Part shown: one piece after another, positions 8,075 through 15,547 of the stretch
Numbering within the stretch: the stretch's first letter is position 1
How the letters are laid out: each line of letters starts with the position of its first letter
NCBI GenBank assembly: GCA_958295975.1
Contig: OY282446.1
Span: forward strand, 1,651,289-1,715,288
Source of the DNA: Tepidiformaceae bacterium
Lineage (GTDB): Bacteria > Chloroflexota > Dehalococcoidia > Tepidiformales > Tepidiformaceae
Reading direction: 5' to 3'
DNA length: 64,000 nt
Notes under the pieces: generated by a model
Databases searched by the model: none
The model's input: only the letters and a program-made list of their open reading frames with translations
What the model was told of the DNA's origin: nothing
Program-made: the position numbers and the translations under genes

Positions 8075-9037
8075 TCAACCCCCGTCCGGTTCGTGTTCGC
8101 GCCCCGCCACGGGCGCTTCCCCGCGGTAGAGCCCCTCGGCGGCGGCATGGGCGAGCGTCGCCGCTACGTCGATGACCCACGGGCCGTCCCGCGCCACGCG
8201 GAGTGTAGCGGCTTGCCCCGTTTTCAACACGCGCTCGCGTTCGCCGTCGAAGGCGAGCACGCCCGGCCCCGTGAGCGCGACCTCCGCGCCGAGCGCGATG
8301 CGCTCGTACGCGCGCACGGCCACCGGCTCGTAGAGCCCGGGGGCGATGGGCGCGCGTACGACCGTTCCGCCCGGGCCGAGGGAGAGGCGCAGGGCCGCGT
8401 CCTCGGCGGGGTCGAGCGGGGCCAGCAGCCCCCCGATGGCGGTGATGCCCACGGCGGAGGGCTCGGCGCGCGTGAGCACGGCCTCGCGCAGGCGGTCACC
8501 GCCCCAGATGGCGCGCGCCCCCGTGAAGCGGTCCGCCGCCAGCGCCGCGTCCACCAGCGCCAGGTCGTCCGCCTCGCCCTCGATGGCGACGTGCACGACC
8601 TTGGCCCGCGCGGCCACGGCCTCGAGCGGGACCCGCCCGCCCGCCACGAGCCCGGCGGCGGCCCCCGCCACGGTCGCCTCCACGAGCGTGGGGAAGACGT
8701 TGTTGGTGCCGGTGGAAATGGCCGCCAGGGGCGCGTTCCGCCAGCCCAGGGTGAAGGCGCGGTTGGTGCCGTCGCCGCCGAGCGTGACCACCGCGCCGCA
8801 GTCCGCCTCGCGCAGGGCCGCCGCCGCGCGCGTGGTGTCGAGCGTGCTGGCCGAGCGCGTCGAGGCCACGGCCACGAAGCGGGCGGCGTCCCCGAATTCG
8901 TCGATGGCCGCCGCCGCGATGCCGTGCGTGTCCGCCATGTAGCGGAATTCGCGCACGCCGCTCGCCAGCGCGCCCACGATGGCGCGCCGCACGATGGCGC
9001 GCTTCTCCTGGTTGTCGAACACGGAGGCGCGTGCCAC
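8075..9037 (-). CDS. acoX: AcoX-like ATP-NAD kinase fold protein
   Basis: The 320-residue protein contains the NAD-kinase-type Gly-Gly-Asp-Gly-Thr-Asn motif and a Thr-Gly-Thr-Asn-Asn-Val-Phe-Pro segment, and it matches the AcoX proteins encoded in acetoin dehydrogenase operons. The role of AcoX is not firmly established; the fold suggests nucleotide binding. Family-like sequence (Asn-Pro-Ala-Ser-Gly-Lys-Asp-Ile-Arg-Arg-Leu) continues upstream of the GTG at 9037 up to about 9100. No ATG, GTG or TTG exists there after the E1 beta stop. The true start may therefore be a rare codon such as CTG at 9103, preceded by GGGGCGGGG. The coordinates given are the conservative ones. It lies between E1 beta and E2. 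Confidence 0.8.
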   Translation of the reverse strand: MARASVFDNQEKRAIVRRAIVGALASGVREFRYMADTHGIAAAAIDEFGDAARFVAVASTRSASTLDTTRAAAALREADCGAVVTLGGDGTNRAFTLGWRNAPLAAISTGTNNVFPTLVEATVAGAAAGLVAGGRVPLEAVAARAKVVHVAIEGEADDLALVDAALAADRFTGARAIWGGDRLREAVLTRAEPSAVGITAIGGLLAPLDPAEDAALRLSLGPGGTVVRAPIAPGLYEPVAVRAYERIALGAEVALTGPGVLAFDGERERVLKTGQAATLRVARDGPWVIDVAATLAHAAAEGLYRGEAPVAGREHEPDGG

Positions 9038-9110
9038 CAGGCGGCGGATGTCCTTCCCCGAGGCGGGGTTGACGGCGATGCCGAGGGGGCGCGCGCGGGG
9101 CAGGGCCGCG

Positions 9111-10115
9111 CTACCCCGCCCCGAGAATGCGCCGCGCCTCGTCCGCGATGCGCTCCGCGTTGGGCACGTAGCTCCGCTCCAGCACGGGGCTGAAGGGCAC
9201 GGGCGAGAAGGGCGCCGCCACGCGGCCCACGGGCGCGTCCAGCGAGTCGAACGCCAGCTCCGCGATCTGGGCCGCGATCTCCGCGCCCAGGCCGCCGAAG
9301 CGCACGGCCTCGTGCACCACCACCGCGTTGTGCGTCTTCTCCACCGAATTGACGATCGTGTCCGTGTCCAGCGGCTGCAGCCAGAGCGGGTCGATGACCT
9401 CCGCGCTGATGCCGTCGGCCTCCAGCGCCTCGGCCGCCTTCAGGGCCTCGTGGATCATGCGCCCGTGGGCCACGATCGTGATGCCGTCGCCCTCGCGCAG
9501 CACGTTGGCCTTGCCGATGGGGAGGGCGTAGGGCTCCTCGGGCACCTCGCCGGGCAGGGCCATGAGGCCCTTGCACATGACCACGAACACGGGATTGGGC
9601 TCGCGCGCCGCCGTGATGATCGCGCCCTTCACGTCGTAGGCCGTGGCGGGCATCACCACCTTCAGCCCGGGCGTGTGGCAGAGCCACGCCTCCAGGCTCT
9701 GGGAGTGCTGCGCGGCGAGGTTCATGCCCGCCCCCGACATCGTCAGCACCGTCACCGGCAGCGTGGCCTTGCCGCCGAACATGTACCGCATCTTCGCCAG
9801 CTGGTTGACGATCTCATCCATGCACTCGCCGATGAAGTCCATGAACATGATGTCCACGATGGGGCGCAGGCCGGTGGCCCCCGCCCCCACGGCCAGCCCG
9901 ATGATGCCGGACTCGCTGATGGGCGTGTCGATCACGCGCGTCGGCCCGAACTCGTCGAGCAGGCCGCGGTAGATGCCGAAGACGCTGCCCGCCTCGGCCA
10001 CGTCCTCACCGGCCATGAAGGCCAGCGGGTCTTCCTGGAGCGCCTGGCGCACCCCTTCCGTGATCGCGAGGGTGTAGACGAGCTGCCGCCCCGCGGGCGC
10101 TTCCGCCGTGGTCAT
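9111..10115 (-). CDS. acoB: 2-oxoacid/acetoin dehydrogenase E1 component, beta subunit
   Basis: The 334-residue protein has the transketolase pyrimidine-binding domain of E1 beta. It contains an early Glu-Asp-Val segment, Asp-Thr-Pro-Ile-Ser-Glu, and Asp-Phe-Ile-Gly-Glu-Cys-Met-Asp-Glu-Ile-Val-Asn-Gln. The C-terminal transketolase domain contains His-Glu-Ala-Val-Arg-Phe-Gly-Gly-Leu-Gly. Together with the alpha subunit encoded 9 bp upstream it forms the ThDP-dependent E1 heterotetramer that decarboxylates the oxoacid or cleaves acetoin. The ATG at 10115 has a GGAGCGAAC ribosome-binding site. The length is normal for the family. Confidence 0.95.
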   Translation of the reverse strand: MTTAEAPAGRQLVYTLAITEGVRQALQEDPLAFMAGEDVAEAGSVFGIYRGLLDEFGPTRVIDTPISESGIIGLAVGAGATGLRPIVDIMFMDFIGECMDEIVNQLAKMRYMFGGKATLPVTVLTMSGAGMNLAAQHSQSLEAWLCHTPGLKVVMPATAYDVKGAIITAAREPNPVFVVMCKGLMALPGEVPEEPYALPIGKANVLREGDGITIVAHGRMIHEALKAAEALEADGISAEVIDPLWLQPLDTDTIVNSVEKTHNAVVVHEAVRFGGLGAEIAAQIAELAFDSLDAPVGRVAAPFSPVPFSPVLERSYVPNAERIADEARRILGAG

Positions 10116-10124
10116 GGTTCGCTC

Positions 10125-11120
10125 CTAACTCGCCGCCGTGGGCGTGTAGACGTCGTTCAGCAGGTCCGCCGGATCGGGCAGCGGGCTGTTCTCGGCGAAT
10201 TCGATCGCCTGTGCGATGTCGGCCATCACCTCGTCGTGCACGGCCCTGGCCTCGTCCTCCGTCATGACCCCCCGCTCGATCAGGCGCGCCTCGTGCTGCG
10301 CGATGGGGTCGCGCTTCAGCCACTCCTCGAGCTCCTCGTCGGAGCGGTAATTCAGGCCGATGCCGCGCAGGCCCACGTGGTCCACGTAGCGGTAGGTCTT
10401 GCACTCCACCAGCGTGGGGCCGCCGCCCTCGCGCGCCCGCGCGATGGCCTCGCCCGCGGTCTCCCACACGGCGATGGCGTCCATGCCGTCGCAGATCACG
10501 CCCGGCATGCCGTAGCCCGGCGCGCGGTCGACGATGTCGGTGATCGCCTGGTGCTGGGCCTGCGGCGTGAACTCGCCGTAGCCGTTGTTCTCGCAGACGA
10601 AGACGACGGGCAGCTTGTAGAGGGCGGCCATGTTGGCGGCCTCGTGGAAGGACCCCTCGTTGGTGGCCCCGTCGCCGAAGAAGGGCACGGCCACGTTGCG
10701 CGTGCCGCGGTACTGGTTGGAGAAGGCCGCGCCCACGGCGATGGGCGGGCCCGCCGCCACGATGCCGTTCGCGCCCAGCATGCCCGCGTCCACGTTGGAG
10801 ATGTGCATGCTGCCGCCGCGGCCCTTGTTGTAGCCCGTCTCGCGCCCGAACAGCTCGGCGTACATGAGCCGGAAATCGCCGCCCTTCGCCACCAGGTGGC
10901 CGTGGCCGCGGTGCGTGCTGGTGATCTGGTCCTCGTCGCTCAGGTGGACCATCACGCCCGCCGCCACCGCCTCCTCGCCGATGTACAGATGGAGGGCGCC
11001 GGGCGACTTGCCCTGCTCCATGAGCTTGCCCGCCTCCTCCTCGAAATGGCGGATGCGGACCATGCGTCGATGCAGGTCGCGCAGGACATCCTCGCTGGGT
11101 TCGTGCTGGTTGCCGGCCAC
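10125..11120 (-). CDS. acoA: 2-oxoacid/acetoin dehydrogenase E1 component, alpha subunit
   Basis: The protein has 331 residues from the GTG at 11120. It carries the ThDP-binding motif Gly-Asp-Gly-Ala-Thr-Asn-Glu-Gly, ending in Cys-Glu-Asn-Asn, and an Arg-His-Phe-Glu-Glu-Glu N-terminal helix. It also has Ser-Met-His-Ile, all typical of E1 alpha. GTG 11120 is preferred over the ATG at 11177 for two reasons. GAGG sits five bases before the GTG, and the ATG lies inside a predicted -10 box (TACGAT) and so would precede the transcript start. This is the first gene of the operon that continues through E1 beta, AcoX-like, E2, E3, a hypothetical and two CMD genes. Confidence 0.93.
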   Translation of the reverse strand: MAGNQHEPSEDVLRDLHRRMVRIRHFEEEAGKLMEQGKSPGALHLYIGEEAVAAGVMVHLSDEDQITSTHRGHGHLVAKGGDFRLMYAELFGRETGYNKGRGGSMHISNVDAGMLGANGIVAAGPPIAVGAAFSNQYRGTRNVAVPFFGDGATNEGSFHEAANMAALYKLPVVFVCENNGYGEFTPQAQHQAITDIVDRAPGYGMPGVICDGMDAIAVWETAGEAIARAREGGGPTLVECKTYRYVDHVGLRGIGLNYRSDEELEEWLKRDPIAQHEARLIERGVMTEDEARAVHDEVMADIAQAIEFAENSPLPDPADLLNDVYTPTAAS

Positions 11121-11175
11121 GTACGCCTCGCGCGCGCTGGACTGGGGACGCCCTGCGGCGCCCGAGCGCCCGCGC

Positions 11176-11203
11176 ATCGTACAGGACCGCCCGCGCCAGA
11201 CAA
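11176..11203 (-). promoter_or_regulatory. predicted promoter of the E1 alpha operon
   Basis: On the minus strand TTGTCT (11203-11198) and TACGAT (11181-11176) are separated by 16 bp. Transcription would begin near 11169, about 50 nt before the GTG start with its GAGG ribosome-binding site. The divergent SDR gene uses the other side of this intergenic region. Confidence 0.45.
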
Positions 11204-11248
11204 CAGGGCGGCCCGCGGCGCGCCCTTTCGCGGCGGGGCGCGACTCTC

Positions 11249-11254
11249 TAGAAT
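11249..11254 (+). promoter_or_regulatory. candidate -10 box TAGAAT before the SDR gene
   Basis: TAGAAT followed by CGCGCC lies 73 nt upstream of the SDR ATG at 11328, in the divergent intergenic region. No convincing -35 is seen. The context resembles the TAGACT boxes elsewhere in the window. Confidence 0.35.
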
Positions 11255-11327
11255 CGCGCCCGCCATCCGAACGGGCGCGGCCCGATCCGCCGCGGCCCGA
11301 CCCAAAACCCGTGGAGGTTCCCGCATC

Positions 11328-12125
11328 ATGGATCTCGGACTGGGGGGCAAGAAGGCCCTCGTCACCGCCGCCAGCCAGGGCATCGGCAACTTCATCGCCA
11401 ACACGCTCGCCGCCGAGGGCGCGGACGTGGCCATCTGCGCGCGCACGCCCGACCGCGTGGCCGCCGCCGTCGAGGGCCTCAAGGCGCACGGCGGCAACGT
11501 CTCCGGCGCGCCCTGCGACGTCTCCGACCACGCCGCCCTGAAGGCGTGGGTGGAGCAGAGCGCCGCCGACCTCGGCGGCATCGACATCTTCGTCAGCAAC
11601 GCCTCCGCCGGCGGCGGCGGCGACAAGTGGGACGAGCACTACGCCATCGACATGATGGGCACCGTGCGCGGCGTGGAGGCGGCCCTGCCCTTCCTCAAGG
11701 AGTCGGACGCGGGCGCCATCGTCGTCATCAGCACCTCGGCGGCGGTCGAGGCCTTCCCGCCCCCGCCCATGACCTCGGCGGGCGCCTACGGCGCGATGAA
11801 GGCGGCGCTGCTCAACTACGCCTCCTTCGCCGCCCAGCAGCACGGCCCCGCGGGCATCCGCGTGAACGTGGTCTCGCCCGGCCCCACCTACTTCGAGGGC
11901 GGCCCCTGGCACGGCATCGAGCAGGGCATGCCCCCCTTCTTCGAGATGATCGCCAACGGCATCCCCCTGCGCAGCAAGGCCAAGCCGGACACGCTCGCGG
12001 GCCAGATGGGCACGGGCCAGGAAGTGGCCAACGTGGCCGCCTTCCTCGCCAGCCCCGCCTCCAGCCACACCACCGGCGTCAACGTGGTCGTGGACGGCGG
12101 CTTCACCCGCCGCGTCGCCTTCTAG
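11328..12125 (+). CDS. SDR family oxidoreductase
   Basis: This is a 265-residue classical short-chain dehydrogenase. The cofactor motif Thr-Ala-Ala-Ser-Gln-Gly-Ile-Gly spans residues 13-20 and the catalytic residues are Ser135 (or Ser137), Tyr154 and Lys158. A late Val-Val-Asp-Gly-Gly segment is typical of the family. It uses NAD(P) to oxidise an alcohol or reduce a ketone; the substrate is unknown. A GTGGAGG ribosome-binding site precedes the ATG at 11328, and the long open frame upstream is not coding. It is transcribed divergently from the dehydrogenase operon and is followed by a strong hairpin and a ThuA-like gene. Confidence 0.92.
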   Translation: MDLGLGGKKALVTAASQGIGNFIANTLAAEGADVAICARTPDRVAAAVEGLKAHGGNVSGAPCDVSDHAALKAWVEQSAADLGGIDIFVSNASAGGGGDKWDEHYAIDMMGTVRGVEAALPFLKESDAGAIVVISTSAAVEAFPPPPMTSAGAYGAMKAALLNYASFAAQQHGPAGIRVNVVSPGPTYFEGGPWHGIEQGMPPFFEMIANGIPLRSKAKPDTLAGQMGTGQEVANVAAFLASPASSHTTGVNVVVDGGFTRRVAF

Positions 12126-12138
12126 GCGCGAACGCGAG

Positions 12139-12171
12139 GGCGTCCCGCGCCAACCCGGCGCGGGACGCCCG
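12139..12171 (+). terminator. GC-rich perfect hairpin after the SDR gene
   Basis: GGCGTCCCGCGCC and its exact reverse complement, extended by one outer G-C pair, form a 14-bp stem around the loop AACCC, 13 bp after the SDR stop. No T-run follows, so it could be a U-less terminator, an RNA-stabilising hairpin or an attenuator before the ThuA-like gene at 12211. Confidence 0.5.
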
Positions 12172-12210
12172 CCAGCGTTCCGCCGCGCGCATCACGGAGG
12201 AGGGTTCCCC

Positions 12211-12984
12211 ATGCCCCGCATCGACGTCTGCCTCATCGCCGGCGGCAAGTGGCACGACATCAACTTCGCCCGCCTCGAGCTGCTCAAGCTGCTCCACGAG
12301 GACGACGACGTGCGCGTGCGCGTGTTCGAGGACTACGCCAACACCGGGGCCATCGCCGCCGCCGACTTCCTCATCAGCTACACCTGCGACGTGCACCCCA
12401 CGGTCGAGCAGCAGCAGGCCGTGCGCGACTTCGTGGCGGGCGGCAAGCGCTGGTTCGCCCTGCACGGCACCAACTCCGTCATGGACTTCCAGGCCGATGG
12501 CGTGCACTGCCCGCGCGACTACCCCATGCTCATGGAGACGCTGGGCAGCCAGTTCATCGCCCACCCCGCCATCGAGCCCTACCGCATCACCGTGAGCGAG
12601 TCGGCGAAAGACCATCCCCTGGTGGCGGGCATCGATCCCTGGGAGGCCGAGGACGAGCTCTACCTGTGCGAGTACCACGGCGAGATCGTGCCCCTCATGG
12701 AGACGCGCTTCGCGGGCGACAGCGGCGCCGGCTTCTTCGAGCACAGCTGGGAGAAGGACGAGCCGCGCCTGGTCATGTACCTCCATCCCGTGGGCGCGGG
12801 CGAGGTGCTCTACCTCACGCCCGGCCACCGCCGCTCGAAGTACGACATGCAGGACCCGCCCCTGAGCGTGCCCGAATGGCCCGTCCCCGAGCTGGGGGCG
12901 TGGACGCAGCCCGCCTACTACGAGCTGCTGCGCCGCGGCATCGAATGGGCCAAGGAGCCCGCGCGCGCCGCCGCCACGTCCTGA
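12211..12984 (+). CDS. ThuA-like domain protein
   Basis: The 257-residue protein looks like the ThuA (trehalose-utilisation) family, a class I glutamine amidotransferase-like fold. It has an early Ala-Gly-Gly-Lys-Trp-His-Asp segment, a Val-Ala-Gly-Gly-Lys-Arg-Trp-Phe-Ala-Leu-His-Gly-Thr motif around residues 80-92, a Lys-Asp-His-Pro-Leu-Val segment and a late Thr-Pro-Gly-His segment. ThuA proteins act in sugar metabolism, but the exact reaction is rarely known. A GGAGGAGGG ribosome-binding site precedes the ATG. The gene follows the SDR in the same direction, suggesting a joint role in oxidising a sugar-like or other hydroxylated compound. It ends 18 bp from the convergent flavin-monooxygenase-like gene. 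Confidence 0.8.
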   Translation: MPRIDVCLIAGGKWHDINFARLELLKLLHEDDDVRVRVFEDYANTGAIAAADFLISYTCDVHPTVEQQQAVRDFVAGGKRWFALHGTNSVMDFQADGVHCPRDYPMLMETLGSQFIAHPAIEPYRITVSESAKDHPLVAGIDPWEAEDELYLCEYHGEIVPLMETRFAGDSGAGFFEHSWEKDEPRLVMYLHPVGAGEVLYLTPGHRRSKYDMQDPPLSVPEWPVPELGAWTQPAYYELLRRGIEWAKEPARAAATS

Positions 12985-12987
12985 CCC

Positions 12988-13002
12988 GCGCCCGGCGGGC
13001 GC
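12988..13002. terminator. short hairpin between convergent genes
   Basis: GCGCCC and GGGCGC form a 6-bp stem with a 3-base loop in the 18-bp gap between the converging ThuA-like and flavin-dependent genes. It could end transcription in both directions, but it has no T-run. Confidence 0.3.
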
Positions 13003-14196
13003 TCAGGCGAGGATGAGCGGGTTGTCGGGTGCGAGCCCCAGCAGCAGCCGTCCGGCGCTGGCGAAGGTGCGCGGCGAGGTGCCCGCGTGCTGCGTGGCCG
13101 CGTGCACGTCGCGGAAGCAGCGCTCGATGGGGCTCGTCTCGTAGACCGCCGTGCCGCCCGCGTTCACGTGCGCGATGCCCGTCGCGTGGGAGGCGGCGCG
13201 CGTCGCGTGCGCCGCCGCCAGCGTCAGGTCGCGCCGCTGCTCCATCGACACGGGCTGGCCCGCCAGCGTCGTCCGCCAGGCGTCCTCGACCGTCCCGTAG
13301 AGCCACGCGCGCGCCGACTCGATGGCCGCGTGCGCCTCCGCCACTTCGTGCTGCACCGCGCCCAGCTCGGTGAGCTGCGTCTGCGAGGTGCTCGGCGTCT
13401 TCAATTTCGCCAGCTTCATGAACTCGTCGAGCGCGTGGCGCGCCACGCCCAGCGCGATGGCGCCGATGGGCGCGGCCAGCGCCCCCAGCACGGGGAAGCG
13501 GTAGAGCGGTCCCTGGTAGTGCTTCCCCTTCGGCGCCATCGGCCCGAAGGCGGAGGTCAGGTGCCCCGGCGCGAAGCCGTTCTCCACGCTCACGTCGTTG
13601 CTGCCCGTGGCGCGCAGCCCCACCACGTGCCAGGTGTCGATGATCTCCACCTCCGCGCGGCGGAAGGTGACGAAGCGGATTTCGGGGACGCCGGGCATGA
13701 TCATGCGCGGCTGGCCGTCCTCGCCCAGCACCATGCAGCCCCCGCCCAGCCACTGCGCGTGCCCCGATCCGCTGCAGTAGGGCCAGCGCCCCGTCACGCG
13801 GTAGCCGCCCTCCACGGGCGTGGCCGGGGCGAGGGGGAAGAGTCCGCCCGCGCCGATCGCGCCCGTGGGGCCGTCCGCGAACATCTCCGCGATGCCCTCC
13901 TCCGACAGCGTGGACGTGAACTGCCCGACGGTCGACCAGATCCAGAGGTTCCAGGCGGCGGAGGCGTGCGTTTTGGCCACCTCCTCGAAGAGGCGGAAGC
14001 CCTCGCCCGGCGAGGCCTCCAGCCCGCCCAGCGACTCCGGCACCCAGATGCCGATCAGGCCCTGCGCCTTCATGGCCTCGACCGTGCGGTCGGTCAGCCG
14101 CCGCTCGCGTTCCGCCTCGTCCGCGTCCTCCGCCACGACGGGCGCGATCGCCTTCGCGCGCGCCGTCAGGTCCTTCGTCGCCGTTCCGCTCGTCAT
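13003..14196 (-). CDS. acyl-CoA dehydrogenase-fold flavin-dependent oxygenase or hydroxylase
   Basis: The 397-residue protein has the three-domain acyl-CoA dehydrogenase fold but resembles the branch of two-component flavin monooxygenases (HsaA/HpaB-like group D). It has an N-terminal helical domain with Trp-Val-Pro-Glu-Ser-Leu-Gly-Gly. The middle domain has Gly-Gly-Tyr-Arg-Val-Thr-Gly-Arg-Trp-Pro-Tyr-Cys-Ser-Gly. The C-terminal domain lacks the Tyr-Gly-Gly and Arg-Asp signatures of standard acyl-CoA dehydrogenases. Such enzymes hydroxylate substrates with reduced flavin supplied by a reductase. It is cotranscribed with a true acyl-CoA dehydrogenase 22 bp upstream. A plain dehydrogenase role cannot be excluded. 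Confidence 0.75.
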   Translation of the reverse strand: MTSGTATKDLTARAKAIAPVVAEDADEAERERRLTDRTVEAMKAQGLIGIWVPESLGGLEASPGEGFRLFEEVAKTHASAAWNLWIWSTVGQFTSTLSEEGIAEMFADGPTGAIGAGGLFPLAPATPVEGGYRVTGRWPYCSGSGHAQWLGGGCMVLGEDGQPRMIMPGVPEIRFVTFRRAEVEIIDTWHVVGLRATGSNDVSVENGFAPGHLTSAFGPMAPKGKHYQGPLYRFPVLGALAAPIGAIALGVARHALDEFMKLAKLKTPSTSQTQLTELGAVQHEVAEAHAAIESARAWLYGTVEDAWRTTLAGQPVSMEQRRDLTLAAAHATRAASHATGIAHVNAGGTAVYETSPIERCFRDVHAATQHAGTSPRTFASAGRLLLGLAPDNPLILA

Positions 14197-14218
14197 GGCC
14201 GCGCTCCTTCCGTCCCGC

Positions 14219-15388
14219 TCAGGCGCGCGGCAGGCCGAGGCCGCGGGTGGCGATGATGTTGCGCTGGATTTCGCTCGTGCCTCCCGCGATCGTCTCGCGC
14301 ACCTGGTTCACGTAGCCGAAGCCGGGCATGCCCCGCAGCGGCGCCTTCGCGTCGGAGACGTCGCCCCACATGCCCACCATGTGCGAGGCCGTGCGCGCGA
14401 TGCGCTGGCTCAGCTCGGTGGTGAAGAGCTTGGCGATGGACGATTCCGCGTTCGGAATCTCGCCCGCGTCCTGCATGGAGATGATGCGGTAGGCCAGCAT
14501 CGTGGCCGTCTGCACCTCGATGAAGCGCTCCGCCCAGTCGTGGCGGCTGGCGGCGTAGGTTGTGGGCGGAAGCCCGTCCCGATGTTCGCGCAGCCACGCG
14601 AGGTTGCGCTCCACCCCCTGCCGCAGGCCGATGGGCGTGCCGATCGAGGAGCGCTCGAAATCGAGCGTGGTCGTGCCCACGTACCAGCCGCGGTTGACCT
14701 CGCCCATCACGTTCTCCGCGGGCACGCGCACGTCCTCGAAGAAAACCTCGTTGAAGTCGTGCCCGCCGGTCATGTTCACGAGCGGGCGCACGGTGATGCC
14801 CGGCGTCTTCATGTCCAGCAGGAAATAGGTGATGCCGCGGTGCTTGGGCGCGTCCGGATCGGTGCGCGCCAGCATGAACATCCAGTGCGCGCGGTGGGCC
14901 AGCGAGGTCCAGATCTTCTGCCCGTTGATCACGTAGTCGTCGCCGTCGCGCACGGCGCGCGTCTGCAGGGAGGCCAGGTCGGAGCCGGAGCCCGGCTCGC
15001 TGTAGCCCTGGCACCACTCCACCTCGCCGCTGAGGATGCCGGGGATGTGCCGCTGCTTCTGCTCCTCCGTGCCGTGCTCGATGAGCGTGGGGCCGAGCAT
15101 CATCAGGCCCAGCCCGCCCAGCCGCGGCGCGCCCGCCTCGGCGAACTCCTGGCTGAGGATGAACTGGTCCATCGGCTTCATGCCCGCGCCGCCGTACGCG
15201 GCGGGCCAGGCGGGCGCGATCCAGCCGCGTTCGGCCAGCGCCTTGCGCCACGACTCCCACATGGGCTTTTCCGCGGCGGGCCGGTCCATCGGGAACTTCC
15301 CGCGAATCTCCTCCGGCAGGTACTCCGCCAGGAAGTCCTTCACCCGCACGCGCCAGGCCGCCTGCGCCTCGCTGTCCCGAAAGTCCAT
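14219..15388 (-). CDS. acyl-CoA dehydrogenase
   Basis: This 389-residue acyl-CoA dehydrogenase carries the flavin-region motif Tyr-Ser-Glu-Pro-Gly-Ser-Gly-Ser-Asp (about residues 129-137). An Asn-Gly-Gln-Lys-Ile-Trp-Thr-Ser segment and the late Ile-Ala-Gly-Gly-Thr-Ser-Glu-Ile-Gln-Arg-Asn motif complete the family signatures. It should oxidise an acyl-CoA to the enoyl-CoA and pass electrons to an electron-transfer flavoprotein not encoded here. The ATG at 15388 was chosen because the much longer open frame upstream runs through the oppositely oriented binding-protein gene. It is the first gene of a two-gene unit with the flavin oxygenase-like gene, divergent from the ABC transporter genes. Confidence 0.93.
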   Translation of the reverse strand: MDFRDSEAQAAWRVRVKDFLAEYLPEEIRGKFPMDRPAAEKPMWESWRKALAERGWIAPAWPAAYGGAGMKPMDQFILSQEFAEAGAPRLGGLGLMMLGPTLIEHGTEEQKQRHIPGILSGEVEWCQGYSEPGSGSDLASLQTRAVRDGDDYVINGQKIWTSLAHRAHWMFMLARTDPDAPKHRGITYFLLDMKTPGITVRPLVNMTGGHDFNEVFFEDVRVPAENVMGEVNRGWYVGTTTLDFERSSIGTPIGLRQGVERNLAWLREHRDGLPPTTYAASRHDWAERFIEVQTATMLAYRIISMQDAGEIPNAESSIAKLFTTELSQRIARTASHMVGMWGDVSDAKAPLRGMPGFGYVNQVRETIAGGTSEIQRNIIATRGLGLPRA

Positions 15389-15501
15389 GTCCGCCCTCTT
15401 TCGTCGGCGGGCGCGGGCGTCCCGCGTGCCTCCCCGCTCGCAACGGGCCCCATCATAACGCGCCCTTGCCCGAAGCCGCTCGCGCCCCCGCGTTTTGCGC
15501 G

Positions 15502-15507
15502 TAGACT
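15502..15507 (+). promoter_or_regulatory. candidate -10 box TAGACT of the ABC importer gene
   Basis: TAGACT inside GTAGACTGCGCC lies 40 nt before the ATG of the binding-protein gene. The same GTAGACTGCGC core recurs at 39385 and, on the minus strand, at 36174. No good -35 was found. Confidence 0.45.
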
Positions 15508-15547
15508 GCGCCGCAGTGCGCGGGCCGCCGCGCCGAAGGAGGGTGAC

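Noticed and set aside
11121..11177. ATG 11177 as start of the E1 alpha gene
   Set aside because: It has no ribosome-binding site and falls inside the predicted -10 box, whereas GTG 11120 has GAGG at good spacing.
8979..11327. Very long plus-strand open frame running into the SDR gene
   Set aside because: It is antisense to the E1 alpha and E1 beta genes and has the low-complexity Arg/His/Ala composition of GC-rich shadow frames. The SDR begins at the ATG 11328 with its own ribosome-binding site.
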